Positions 48,251-60,454 of a DNA stretch of 64,000 nucleotides are shown piece by piece. Every line of letters begins with the position of its first letter. Within the stretch, counting starts at the first letter, position 1. Origin of the DNA: Phyllostachys edulis (Eukaryota; Streptophyta; Magnoliopsida; Poales; Poaceae); NCBI GenBank assembly GCA_036346405.1, contig CM070563.1:27031600-27095599 (forward strand), given 5' to 3'. The position numbers were made by a program, and so were the translations under genes. The notes beneath the pieces are model-generated. The model was not told where the DNA came from. It searched no databases and saw nothing but the letters and a program-made list of their open reading frames with translations.

Positions 48251-49190
48251 TTTCTACGACCAGTACACCGCTAACTGTCTGTGGTGTTGCTGCCACGTAA
48301 ATTAGCAATGTTTCCCCCGATCTCGGAGAAACTAAAACCGGGTTTTCGAAAAGGTACTTTTACACGGTTAGTTTTTGACCTCCTTCTTCGTGGTGGGGGC
48401 GATCTCGTCGATGGTCGTTATTTTTTTGGATTTGCTTCAATACCTCTAGCCGAGACTAGGAAACCAAGCAGTTTTCCAGCAGAAACTCCGAACACACATT
48501 TTTCCGGATTCAACTTGAGGTTCTGCCTTCTCAAGTTGTTGAAAATTTCTTGTAAGTCAGGAACGTGATCGCTAGCGTTGGTACTCTTTATGACCAGATC
48601 ATCAACGTAGGCTTCTAGATTCCGACCTATTTGTGGACTAAAGGTTTTTTGCATCAACCTTTGAAAAGTTGCACCAGCGTTTTTGAGACCAAATGGCATC
48701 TTAACATAGCAGTAAGTGCCATATGGAGTGATGAAAGAAGTTTTCTCTTCATCTTCTTTACACATATTAATCTGATGGTACCCTGAATACGCATCTCAAA
48801 AACTTAGTAACTCACACCCAGAAGTGGAATCTACAAGTTGGTCAATGCGTGGAAGGGGAAAATCATCCTTCGGACATGCTTTATTAAGATCTGTAAAGTC
48901 GATACACATTCGCCATTTCCCATTATTCTTTCTAACCATCACAGGATTGACGAGCCATTGAGGGTAGTCGACTTCACGAATAAACCCAACCTCGAGGAGT
49001 TTGTCAATCTCCGACTGGATTGCTTCCTTCCGATCAGGTGCAAAACGCCGCAGCTTCTGCTTGATCGGTTTTTTGTCAGGCTGGAGAGCTAGCTTGTGCT
49101 CGATCACCTCCCGGGGGACTCCAGGCATATCGGACGCTTGCCAGGCGAACACGTCTTGATTTTCTCCGAGGAAGGAGACGAGCGACTCTT
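48251..49190 (-). pseudogene. G2 reverse transcriptase
   Basis: Motifs in order are MPGVPREVIEHKLAL, KLRRFAPDRKEAI, FIREVDYPQWLVNPVMV, MCIDFTDLNKACPKD, FPLPRIDQLVD, DAYSGYHQ, MPFGLKNAGATFQRLM, the catalytic AYVDDLVIKS (about 48598-48626) and FLVSARGIEANPKK. A TGA at about 48793-48795 splits it before DAYSGYHQ, and downstream frames near 48250-48420 are shifted. Otherwise the RT is the best preserved G2 domain. Confidence 0.92.
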
Positions 49191-50000
49191 CCTATTTGGG
49201 GTCGAGTCTTGCCCCGACCAGAATCTTGCGGGCAGATGAGTCAGTGTTTCCTGATCCAGGTGGCGACTTGGCGCTGTCCAGAGAAGCACCTTTGTCGAGT
49301 GGTACTACCTTTGTCTGGTCAGAAGGCTTGGGTGTCATCTTCGGCCTCGAGTGCTTGACCTGCATGGAAGATGGATTAGCCTCTCTGGTCGAAAGTTCAT
49401 CGACCAGTTCAAAGGATTTCCAATCACACACATAAGCCATTTTTTGATCTCCTCGAATTGTGATGACTCCCTTTGGTCCCGGCATTTTCAAACTTTGATA
49501 ACCGTAATGCATGGCTACCAAGAATTTTGCTAAGGCCGGTCGACCAAGGATTCTGTTATATGCGGATTCAAAGTTTACCACATCGAACAGAATCTTTTCT
49601 GTTTGAGAGTTATCAGGCCTTCCTAACGTAACCGGTAGGGAAACTTGTCCTATCGGTTTAGCGATGGAGCCAGGAACTATGCCATGAAAAGCATATTTCA
49701 CTGGTTTCACCTTTGACATGGGGACCTGCATTTCTTCTAAAGCTCCCGCAAATAATATATTCAAAAAGCTACCTCCATCTATTAAGACTTGATTAACCCT
49801 ACAATTATTGATAGTTGGTTCAACAACAATAGGGAACCTACCTGGTCAAGTCGAAGGGATGGGGCAGTCTTCTTTGCTGAAGGAGATTGTCGTGTCCAAC
49901 CACTTTGATGGTTTGATGATGGTCGGAGATTCGACGAGGTTGACCTCCCACTCCATGGCCTTCAGATGACGCTCCGACTCGTATGAAGAGATCCTCCAAA
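49191..50000 (-). pseudogene. G2 protease region
   Basis: The segment VNQVLIDGGSFLNILFAGAL (about 49750-49810) carries IDGG, the protease motif form typical of Tat/Athila-type elements. NRILGRPALAKFLVAMH (about 49500-49550) is the second conserved part. A TGA at about 49840 (between PIPST and PGRFPIVV) and a frame change near 49980 break it. Confidence 0.82.
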
Positions 50001-50246
50001 GATCATGTTGACTATGTGTTGGGGATCTTGGTACTCCATCTCTTCATCGCCATCCTTGTCCTTTTTGGAACTCATTTCTCCGGGTTCAGATTATGGAAAT
50101 GGTCCTTACCGCATAATAATCCTCCGATTTCTTTTGCCAAACTCGACAAAGCGTAGATCATGCCCTCTTCATTGGTGAAGTGGACACCACTTCTTGTTTT
50201 TCTGGAATGCTTTGGTCGGAACTTTTGCTTTGCTTCGCCGATCTTA
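50001..50246 (-). pseudogene. G2 gag/protease-linker remnant abutting the 5' LTR
   Basis: Coding-like sequence KIGEAKQKFRPKHSRKTRSG, NEEGMIYALSSLAKEIGGLL begins at the very edge of the 5' LTR, with its reading frame continuing into the LTR. No primer site or leader and almost no gag lie between. The rest of gag has been deleted. Confidence 0.65.
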
Positions 50247-50923
50247 TGAAATAAAAGAGGAAACTGACGTGAAGTATCCTGGGATAGCATGGGGGGCGCT
50301 CTTTATTGATATGAACTGGATTTACAAGCCCTGACTAGGGACTAGCCCTAAATACACTGAATGTGAGGAATGTTAAACTAAGTAATCAGGCTTAGAATCT
50401 AAGTCTAAGACTGAATGCGTTGCTTCTAATTCCACTGTTTAGGCTTCTGTGTTTGTCGTCTCGTGTTCTGTTGTTGTTCCCCGTTCCTTTGTCTTATGCG
50501 CTCCACCCTTAAATAACTTCCGAAGAGGTGGCAGTTACTCCTGGAAAAGGCGTCCCTCGTGAAACATTACGACTGGTCGAAACGGTAGGGCAGTTAACAA
50601 TGTGCCAACTACCTTGCGGTTGTCTATGAGATGCTTAACCGTAGGGCAGTTAATTGTCAGTGTCTTAGGATTATATCATCGCACGGTTTGAAACATATAA
50701 CATGTGTTCCATTCATCATACGGTAAGAAATGCCAGTTCATAGCTTTTTCGAGCAGCTATCTGGTCGGAGCCTAGGCACAAAGCCTTGTCTGACCAGGGT
50801 ACCTATCGTGTGACATCTGGAATCCTCACGACCAGTGAGGTCGTTAGCCTTAGGGGTTACGACCATGAAGACGTATGGTCTTCTATGTATTAAATTAATA
50901 CATAGAGGTTTTAATCCTCGTCA
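50247..50923 (-). repeat. G2 5' LTR (right copy)
   Basis: It matches 41656-42335 along its whole length, with scattered substitutions and a 3-bp deletion in the GTTGTTGTT run. The outer edge, ATCCTCGTCA, abuts an ACAT microsatellite. Confidence 0.9.
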
Positions 50924-50961
50924 TACACATACATACATACATACATACATACATACATACA

Positions 50962-51021
<60 letters not shown>
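50924..51021. repeat. (ACAT)n(AT)n microsatellite
   Basis: A compound run joining G2 to the long LTR S4. It corresponds to the TA tract found at this place in C1 (about 10975-10990). Confidence 0.92.
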
Positions 51022-51025
<4 letters not shown>

Positions 51026-54000
51026 ACATCCCAAATAATGGTTTGTGTTTCAAATGTATAAAAATGGGGATAAATTAAAACTTTTGATGCCTCATGATGT
51101 CATTTGAAATTTTCTGGAAACTTTCCCCGTGAATTTCCTATTTTCAAAGATCAATGCTTCAACTGATGAAAGCATAATCCTTGAAAACATTCAAATCTAA
51201 TCTTATGATCATCCTCTGGAAATATTTTTCCTAGCTTCTAGATCATCCTAGTAACCTCTCTGAAAAATCTCATAATTTTTAGATTTTAGTTGCTATTTCT
51301 AAAGAGCTAGTCAAACCAGTTAGAACTGTGGTCAAACCCCTAGGGCAGCCTCTTGTGAATTTTCTAGAGAGCAATGTATTGCATGAAAATTCCTAGAAAA
51401 ATTATTCAAGGTTTACCTCAGATCCAGAAAGCTTCCATAAAAATTTCAGAATTTTTGGAGCTTCAGAGCTACCTCCAAAAATTCCCTATCTTCCTAGCCT
51501 TTTAGATAAAAATCAGAAATCAGTATTCCTCAGACTCAGACCCGAGTCAGAGTCCGACCCGAGCTGACTTGGCTTGACCCAACTAACTGACCGTGCCGAT
51601 TATGAGCCGTCCGATGGAAACTCAACAGTCCTGATCGCGTACCGCTTCTGCTAAGTCTGAAAGCTCTCGCGCGTTGTCAACCGTTTGATCTCGATCCAAC
51701 GGCCCGCAACCCATTTCACTCAGTCTCTCTCTCGTGGCTGTGTCACTGCGTCGTGGGACCCACTCGTCAGGCCTTTCTTCCTCCTCACACTGGCGCTCGC
51801 GCAGAAGCCTCGCTCCACGCGGCCACGCCGCTCTGCCTTGCTTCGTCTGCGCCCAGCAACGGCGTCAATCCACCGCCCCAATCGGCCACTCCTGGGGCTT
51901 CGCTAGTTCACGCCGCCTTCACTCCGTCTGCAACCCGAGGATTATACCCCCGCTCTCGCCCGTTGGAAGTCATTCCTCCTCTCGGTGGCTAAGGAGGGAG
52001 ATGCTTGTTCGAGCTGCTCCCTTGGGTGAGCTTCAATCCTTTATGTCCCTCTCCGTCTAAATGCGAGCACTTGTCTTCTTGTGTAGCCCGAGGAGACGAG
52101 GCGCGCCCCCATCTTCTCCGAAGCGCGTCTAGGGCGTGTACCCATCGCCGCCGCCTTGCCATCTTCGCTCCCGGTGAGCCTTTCTCCCTTCTAAGTGTGT
52201 CACGACGTGTTCCTAAACATGATTAAGTTTTCCCCTCAACCAATTTTAACTTTCGATCACAGGAATCATCGGAATCGAACTTTTCTCCATTCCTGGCCGC
52301 AAGAGCCCCTTTCTTCTCCGACAACGGCACGGTGAGTCCTGATTCAATTCCCCGCTTGTACACCATCTATGGGCACCACTTATACTCTCCCTACCTTCCT
52401 TTCCCTTCCTCTGACCTCAGGTTGAGCTCTCCTTGGTGAAGTGCCACGCCTCGGTTTTCAGAGCGGCCCAACTCCGCAACCTCCCACCTCCGGGTCATCG
52501 CAGAAGTTCTCGAGCCCTCTAATGCTCGTAGGCGCCCAACAAGCGTGAAGCGTTGTCGTAGCATGGTTGTCGGTTTTCCGTAGCTCCCTCCGCCCCGCCG
52601 CGCGCGCGCAAGGCCAGTCACCTCGACCACCGCTGGTGCCTCCGGGTGCGCGATAGCATGCTGGTTCCATTTTCGTCCTTGGTCGCCGCCGACGAGCTCT
52701 CCTTCGCCGGCAAGGCGCCCGTGAACGGCCCTGCGTGGCACATTCCGACAGCCACCGTAGCGCCGTCATTAGCTTTAATTGTTGATGATTAGCATTTAAA
52801 CCTCAACCTTTGTCGGAAAAGCGGGATTAGCCGCATTAAGTAATGGTGAGCAGTGGATGACAGGTGGGCCCGAGCCACTTAAGTGCGCTGTGCACTGAGC
52901 TCATACACCGGTGAACCAAGTTCACGAATATGAGTCTATGACAAGCGGACCCCACCTGTCAGTTCGGTTAATCCAATGGTTAAATAGAAAATGGCACTAT
53001 TCATTAGGTCCCACTAGTCAGTGACTGTGGCTAGGTTAGGCTGGGTATATAAATTATTTTATGTTTATATGAAATCCGAAATGCTTTATTTATGAACTGA
53101 AAATTGGTTAAACTTCAAAATTGCATATGTAATTCATTTTGGCTCCAAAATTGATGATTCAAATTTTTTTAGTTTCCTTTTTAAATGTAATTTAATATAA
53201 AATGGGTTGATTCATGTTACTATTACAGAAAACACTTTTGGCAAAATTACTTTAGGATTAGTAATATTGTTGCATTACAAATTACTTTAACTTCAAAAAT
53301 GCATAAGTATTTCTCTGTAACTCCAAATTTAGTAAACTCAACTTTGTTGGAATCCTCTGTTAGTGTAGTTTATTGTAGAATAGGTTTTGAGCATGTTGCT
53401 ATTACTAAAAATATCATCTTACAAATGTTTTGTACACTACTTTCATAACCTTGAAAAATCATAGAAAATTCATCTTAGCTCCAAATGAGGTGAATCAAAT
53501 TCCATTGTTCATCTCATGTGGTGCTCTGCCTACCATAAAAATTTCAAATACACCACCCCTCTGGAAATTTTCACCAAAATATTTAATTCGTATGAACAGT
53601 AATAGATAACAATTTATTTGGATTTTCTGGAAAACTGACTTTCAAACTGTCATAACTTTTGTATAGAGCATCCAAATCAATTAATTCTTGTTGATAAATT
53701 CACCTAAAATCATGATCTACCTTATGTGATTTTTTCATGATTTTTTGATGAAGTTGAATTTTTGGGTCTTTTCGGTATTATTCGTTCTTATTGTGCTGTC
53801 GATTCTTTCGGTAGGTTCTGACGATTCTTTTGTATACGAGAGTGATCCTCTGCAGCAAGAAAGTCATCCCCAGCAAGGCAAGCAGTTTGATCATAAATAT
53901 CCCATTACTTTCAAAGTCTAATACTTTGTTTACAAATTGTATGTATGCATGCTTTTGTGTCAAAGTTTATTTTCCCAATTAGAGATAGTTATTCCTATTG

Positions 54001-55436
54001 CATGGTTGCCCTTAAATTGTTCATCCCCTGCCACTAAACATAAGATATTAATCTCGCCGGTGAATTAGAGCCCGGTGGTTGAATTATACTCTTTTATTGT
54101 CTTTACGGTGTCATGCTTAGAAATGCTTAGCTACCTAGTAGATTGGACTAGTTATCGACTTAGTCGATAACTTTGATCACACAAAATTATTATTATCATT
54201 ATGCTCAGCACTTTGTGCTTTGTTATTTTGTAAAGTCAAAAACTGAAACTAAAAATGAAATGTTTGAGACTTGGGCACAATGGTTGATGGTGTGATCTTA
54301 TGGTGTGACCGAATGGTGCCCAAGTCAATCAAGGACCGAGTTACTTGCGCCCATCATCTTGAGCAATTTGCGTGCTAACCACATGAGAGGGATATGGACC
54401 CTCTTGACTTAGTACTTTGGCGTGTGTTAGCTCCGGGTCGCAGGAGGTTGTGTTGTGTTGAAAAAGGATTTATTCCATGTGTGTGTTGGGCATGACGGGA
54501 TGGGTTTTGGTATTAAGTCCAAGTTCCCTACCCCGAGGAGCAACGGTAAGTTCTCTCTCTGCCGTTGACTCCGTCACAACGTATGGGGGTTTCTATTCCC
54601 ATACAGGCGACTCGTAGTTAATACACAATATTGGAAATGTCTCGTAAGACTCATCTCTGCCGGCATACCAAAGGAAGTGTGCTTTATCGCGTGGCAAAAG
54701 GAGTAGTCTGACATGTGGGTACATTGGCACACCCCTGCAGGGTATAATCTATTCGAATAGCCTCGTCCTAGGTTATGGACACGCTTGGATACGCCCCGTG
54801 AGAACTAGACTATAACATTTAATTAAAACTTGATGTGGGTGGTATGAATGGGGAATTCATCCTATTGTTGTGGTGGCTATTGGGTTAGCCATTTCCAGGA
54901 TGTCTTTTATTATTGTTACTTGTATCTTGTTGTTTTTGTCAAATAAAAATAGATTGTAAAACTACTTTAAATCTATTACATTATTGCAAATGAAAACTTG
55001 CTTTATGCTGAAAATGAGTCTAGAGCCTCCTCCACTTAAATAAGCTTGCATGTAGCTATGTATAGGCCTGTTACGCTACACGTAAGTCTTGAGAGTATAT
55101 TTTTGTACTCATTTGCTTTGCTTAACTAATTGTTGCAGAGGAGGAAGCTGATCCCCAAGGGATCCACTTTTGTGAGATGTGCGGCGGGTTTGACGACTAG
55201 GTTAGTGGCCCGGTTGGTTGCCTTGTGGGTTAAAGGCACACTAATTGGCTCTTGTTTATCGCCATCTTATGGCTGTTTGCTTCCGCTGTTTATCTAACTC
55301 TTTAGTTGTTATTTGGCTGGTCGACCCCTTTTGTAATAACTCTATATTGCATGTCTTTTGAATTGCATAGTCGTGCTTCGGTTTTATGTGTTGAATGGAA
55401 TTGATGCATAATTTTTGTATGGGGTATGTGTACTGC

Positions 55437-55437
<1 letters not shown>
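51022..55437 (+). mobile_element. Long gypsy-type LTR S4, 3'-truncated
   Basis: It starts TGTAACATCCCAAATAATGG and aligns in order with G3 (30413-34567) at 51900-51960, 53770-53890 and 54640-54850. It stops at CTGCA in an AT microsatellite, at a point about 300 bp short of the G3 LTR end. No internal region or primer site follows. Frames at 51685-52769 on both strands are in its GC-rich part and look non-coding. Confidence 0.75.

Positions 55438-55492
<55 letters not shown>
55438..55492. repeat. (AT)n microsatellite at the S4 edge
   Basis: A pure AT run. C3-derived sequence (TAATATTAATTAATGTAACTTCACC) resumes just after it. Confidence 0.88.
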
Positions 55493-55498
<6 letters not shown>

Positions 55499-55589
55499 TT
55501 TGTTCCATTAAACCGTCTCGATATAATTAATATTAATTAATGTAACTTCACCTCCAAACTAGATTTTTTTTCCACAAAACCGCTCTCGA

Positions 55590-55787
<198 letters not shown>

Positions 55788-56178
55788 GGAAAATACTTTC
55801 TACTCCCGGTGTAGTTACTCCCACTTTTGATATACCACCTAAAAGAACTTGACATACTCCTTTATCACTTTAGGTATACTTATATACTAATTATAAGATA
55901 CTCCAATGCGAACCACACGAAAAAATTGCAAGAGAGTCTATAGTTTTTAGCATATTTTGTAAATACCTTTATATTCGCACATAAAAAGGAGTATGTCACA
56001 TAAAAAGGAGTATGTCTAAAAAATTGTACATACCACTCCTGAAAAGGTGTGAATACCACCTAGGTGGTCTTATATACTCATATACTACACATACATACTC
56101 TCGGTTGCAAGAAGATACTCCCCACGCTAGAGATACGGAATAGGGAGTAACTACACCCGGAGTAGGAAAAAGGCTTCC
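55788..56178. mobile_element. Mutator-like MITE
   Basis: About 36-bp imperfect inverted ends begin GGAAAATACTTTCTACTCCC (left) and, inverted, GGAAGCCTTTTTCCTACTCC (right), sharing the GGTGTAGTTACTCCC inner part. It is 391 bp and non-coding. TACATA flanks both sides, but the flanks are microsatellite, so the target duplication is uninformative. The superfamily call rests only on TIR length. Confidence 0.6.
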
Positions 56179-56186
56179 TACATACA

Positions 56187-56261
<75 letters not shown>

Positions 56262-56721
56262 ATAATTCAACATATAATTAATATAGTAATTAACTTCACC
56301 TCCAAACTTTTTTTTTTATTTTGGAATTTTCATATGGTCAAACAAAGGTAGCCAATACATACAAAAATATTTTTAAAAAAGTAGAAACCTATAATTAAAC
56401 AAAGTTTTTCTAGTGACGGAGGTAAGCTACTAGCTCCGTCTTCAATACTTCAATGCGAACCACACGAAAAAATTGCAAGAGAGTCTATAGTTTTTAGCAT
56501 ATTTTGTAAATACCTTCATATTCGCACATAAAAAGGAGTATGTCACATAAAAAGGAGTATGTCTAAAAAATTGTACATACCACTTCTGAAAAGGTGTGAA
56601 CACCACCTAGGTGGTCTTATATACTCATATACTACACATACATACTCTCGGTTGCTAGAAGATACTCCCACGTTGTCGATATTTTAATAGGAGTAACTAC
56701 ACCCGGAGTAGGAAAAGGCTT

Positions 56722-56784
<63 letters not shown>

Positions 56785-56969
56785 ATAATTCAACATATAA
56801 TTAATATAGTAATTAACTTCACCTCCAAACTTTTTTTTTCATTTTGGAATTTTCATATGGTCAAACAAAGGTGGGTTAAACACAAAAATATTTTAAAAAA
56901 GTAGAAACCTATAATTAAACAAAGTTTTTCTAGTGACGGAGGTAGGCTGCTAGTCCGTCTTCAATACTT
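55904..56969. repeat. Tandem duplication, 547-bp period, of MITE and C3 sequence
   Basis: CAATGCGAAC occurs at 55904 and 56451. The stretch 55904-56450 (3' three quarters of the MITE, an AT tract, then C3 sequence to TTCAATACTT) is repeated as 56451-56969, the second copy ending in the same TTCAATACTT. The second MITE copy is therefore partial (56451-56723). Confidence 0.88.
56179..56257. repeat. (ACAT)n(AT)n microsatellite between MITE and C3
   Basis: A compound run, repeated in pure AT form at 56724-56780 in the duplicate copy. Confidence 0.88.
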
Positions 56970-58002
56970 CATAGGCGACGGCGACGGCGTCGCATCGGAC
57001 GGTTCTCGATCATCACGAACGAAGCTCGAAATGCATCCACCCATCGACGCTTGCTCGAAAGTGTCTCCCAAGACCCTCGATTGTTGAACCAAGAAGAATT
57101 GAGCCCATAGGCTCTCTTCCCTTGCTTGAGGGTCTCGCCTAGTCGACTCGTCGCCGCTGCCGCCTCGATTACACAGTCCAAGTGACGGCAAGCCTCCTAG
57201 AGACGTGCAACATCGTTTTGGAGGACCACGCCGATGACGCGATAAACTCATTGAAAGTGGGAGATCACCCAGAAGGCACGGTGGAGGAGGATGTCAAGAC
57301 GGCGGAAGGTGGCCGCCACCGCTCGTAAAATTCTCACGACGAGGAGTGAAGACACCGTTGAAACAAAGATTCTTCCGCAAAGACGGTTCAACATACAAAG
57401 AAGAGAGGTGCTCAGACAAGGCAGCCAGTATGCCATCAATGCCATGACAAGGAAGAGGCAGCCATTTCTTTTTTTATAAGTATGTGGGGATGATCATCTT
57501 TGATGGCAGATGATCCTTTTTATAAAACAAGGTATAAATTCGGAATGTGAGATGAAGAGACACATCGGGGAGCCGAAGCGGATTGATGCGACGAAGAGAC
57601 GCATCGGGAGCCGGGCGGATGGCGACGAAGAAGAAAACGATTGGGTCAGAGCGATATTATCACGACGGTTATAACAAAAAAACCGCTCGTGATATGTGGT
57701 AATATCATAGACGGTTATTGTTAAGAACCGCTCGTGATGTTTCACGACGGTTCTTTGTTGAAAACCGTCTGTGATATGTAGAATTATCACAGATGGTTAT
57801 TAACAAGAACCGATCGTGATACTTCATGACGGTTTTCAACATGAACCGTCGTGATATTACCTCTTCACGCATGACTTTTAGCGTTAGTTAAGAATACGCA
57901 TTTCTCTAAACCAAAACCGCTCAGGATTAGATGTAATACAGACGGTTTTGGTCTACCGTCTGTGATGAGGCGTCCAATATTAGCCTTTTTGTAGTAGTGT
58001 AT

Positions 58003-58851
58003 AGAGATAATCTAAAAGGCTAATTGGATTAAGCCAAGATATGTACATTGACAAGGTATTGAAACGGTTCAACTTGCAAGATTTTAAGAAAGGTTTCTTG
58101 CCCATGTCACATGGTATTAATCTTAGCAAGACTCAGTATCCTACAACCATTGATGAATGAGACAAAATGAGTAGAATTTCATATGCTTCGGCTATTGGAT
58201 CTATCATGTATGCCATGCTTTGTACATGACCAGATATGTCGTATGCTCTAAGTGTTACGAGTAGATATTAGTCCGATCAGGTGAAGGTCACTAGATAGCA
58301 GTCAAGAATATCCTTAAGTATTTAAGAAAGACTAAGGATGCATTCCTTGTTTATGGTTGTGAGGAAGAGCTGGTCATAAATGGTTACACTGATGCTAGCT
58401 TTCAAACTGACAAGAATGATTTCAGATCGCAGTCTGGGTTTATGTTTTGTCTTAATGGAGGAGCAGTGAGCTGAAAAAGTTCTAAGCAAGGAACGGTTGA
58501 TGATTCTACAACAGAGACTGAGTATATTGCGGTTTCCGAAGCTGCAAAAGAAGTTGTATGGATTAAGAAGTTCATTAACGAACTACGTGTGGTTTCTAGT
58601 GCTTCTAGTCCAATAGATCTCTATTGTGATAATAGTGGAGCCATTGCACAAGCTAAGGAGCCTAGATCGCATCAAAAGTCCAAGCACATTCTTCGACGAT
58701 ATCACATTATTCGTGAGATCGTTGAAAGAGGTGATATGAAGATATGCAAAGTGCACACGGATTTGAATATTGCTAATCCGTTGACAAAGCCTCTCCTGCA
58801 ACCTAAGCATGAGGTGCACACAAGAGCTATGGGTATTCGATAACTGTATGA
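58003..58851 (+). pseudogene. P1 reverse transcriptase end and RNase H
   Basis: Directly after C3 the copia protein resumes: IGLSQDMYIDKVLKRFNL, RISYASAIGSIMYAM and SYALSVTSRY belong to RT; NGYTDASFQTDKND, DSTTETEYIAVSEAAKE and LYCDNSGAIAQAKE carry the RNase H Asp, Glu and Asp residues. The end KHILRRYHIIREI and LTKPLLQPKHE is standard for copia. Stops occur at 58158, 58227, 58269, 58299 and 58473. The frame closes at TAA 58849-58851 (after MGIR), 24 bp before the 3' LTR. Confidence 0.92.
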
Positions 58852-58862
58852 TTGACTCTAGT

Positions 58863-58875
58863 GCAAATGGGAGAC
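58863..58875 (+). promoter_or_regulatory. P1 polypurine tract
   Basis: GCAAATGGGAGAC lies immediately before the 3' LTR start TGTTGG. It is the usual copia plus-strand primer. Confidence 0.75.
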
Positions 58876-60454
58876 TGTTGGTGATATGCCCTAGAGGCAA
58901 TCATAGAGATAATTATATCACATCTATTTTTATGAATTATATAATAAATGTTATTATGTTCCTTGAATGAATCATCAGTTATAAATATTAACAAGTATGT
59001 GACTTGCTGGTGATGTTCTTTAACTTATATGATGTCGTTCTAAATGTATCCCTGGTCAGATGTCACTGGTCTGAACACTAGTGATTTGTCGATCAGCACA
59101 TGTATTGATTGATGATCATGTTTCACCGATCATGGATATAGGGATATCGAATCAATAATGTGAACACATGTTGGAGAACATGGTGTTCGATTGACCCACC
59201 TTGAGATACTATTGAGATTGTTATGATTTTATGTGTCATCAGTTGGTCTCAAGCAATGATGATGTATAATCCTTAGACCTCAAATCAGCATAGTTTCTTT
59301 CCTACATGTGTAATAGTACACTTAGGGGCTGCCAAATGCTACTCTGTAACTGGGTAGTTATAAAGGTAACTTTCGGGTATGCTATGAAACATGCGGAGGA
59401 AGGTGACTGGTCGAATATGGAATTTGCCCCTCCTAACATAACAGCAGAGATATCTCTGAGCCCCTCGATGTGGTCGAATAAATAAAGTGCATCGTCATGC
59501 CACTAGTGGTCAAAAAGTTGACCACATTAAGTATCCGACACTTGATCGAGAAAGTATTGAATAGTCTATGGATGATATAATATCTCACCTAGAGTTCAAC
59601 TAGATGTCGTGAGGCAAAGCGAGAATACACGAGAAGATCATTCAGTTCGATCAAATACAGACTAGTCATATGGAGATACGAGCTGGTCGTAGACTGGTCG
59701 AACATATCACTAAGTGGTCGAAACCGGGTCGTAAGGAGTTACGAACTGGTCAAGACTAAATACGAACTGGTCATATAGAGATACGAGCTGGTCGTTAGTG
59801 ATAAGGACTTACTCGTAGATCATATTTTATTAAGGTCCGTCTGATATAATTTCTATGTATTCGGGAATCGTTATGTCCTACTAGGAATCGTTAACGACTC
59901 GTGATCGGAAAGGGTTTCCGAGTCACAACCGACTACGCATGATCTTAACGGGTCACACACTTAACGAGGGGGAACAAATGTGTTCGGATAGGATCCATCG
60001 TGAGCTCTATATAAGGAGATACTTGAGGCTGTTGGGACAGATGAGATACGAAACAACGTGAGTTGCTCCTCTGAAACCCTAGCCGTCATCTTCTTGAGAG
60101 AGAACCCTACCGTGCGAGTTGGTGCTAGCACACCAGCGTGCGGTGTTCCATCCCCGGACGTGTGAATATCGTAGAGGCGCTACTGCGGTTACTGTTGCGC
60201 TTAAGGACGATCCACGATCTTCGCAAGGAACGCCATTGGTTGATGGAGGAGACAATCGGCGCTGAGTACGTTGGACGATCAACTACGACCACTACATCGA
60301 CGCGCTCTACGTTGGACCAGGCTGCTCCAACTCTTCTTCGGCTGCACTGCGCATTTGGTGCTAACGATCTATGATCTCTTGCTTGCATGGCTTCCTAGTT
60401 TCCGTGGTAGAATTTTTCAATTGCCAGCTATTGTATCATACCCGTATCCCTTCA
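58876..60454 (+). repeat. P1 3' LTR
   Basis: The LTR starts TGTTGGTGATATGCCC and ends TATCCCTTCA (1579 bp). It has a promoter-like TATATAAG (60008-60015) followed by a leader with GAAACCCTAGCC. Only its first 370 bp survive in the 5' copy. Short frames at 60079-60549 are inside it. Confidence 0.88.

Larger units (their letters stand above)
41656..50923 (-). mobile_element. Tat-lineage Ty3/gypsy element G2, minus strand
   Basis: Direct LTRs of 680 and 677 bp enclose, in element orientation, a gag remnant, protease, RT, dual-type RNase H and integrase, followed by an antisense gene before the 3' LTR. A protease with IDGG instead of DTGA, an extra archaeal-type RNase H, and an antisense Transposase_28-like gene are known marks of the Tat lineage. 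The LTRs differ at roughly 30-odd positions by eye, suggesting moderate age. Flanks (GTTTA and TACAC) do not show a clear duplication, because the right side is a microsatellite. Confidence 0.88.

Noticed and set aside
51685..52769. GC-rich frames on both strands in S4
   Set aside because: They overlap each other on opposite strands, show Ala/Arg/Pro bias only, and belong to the LTR leader.
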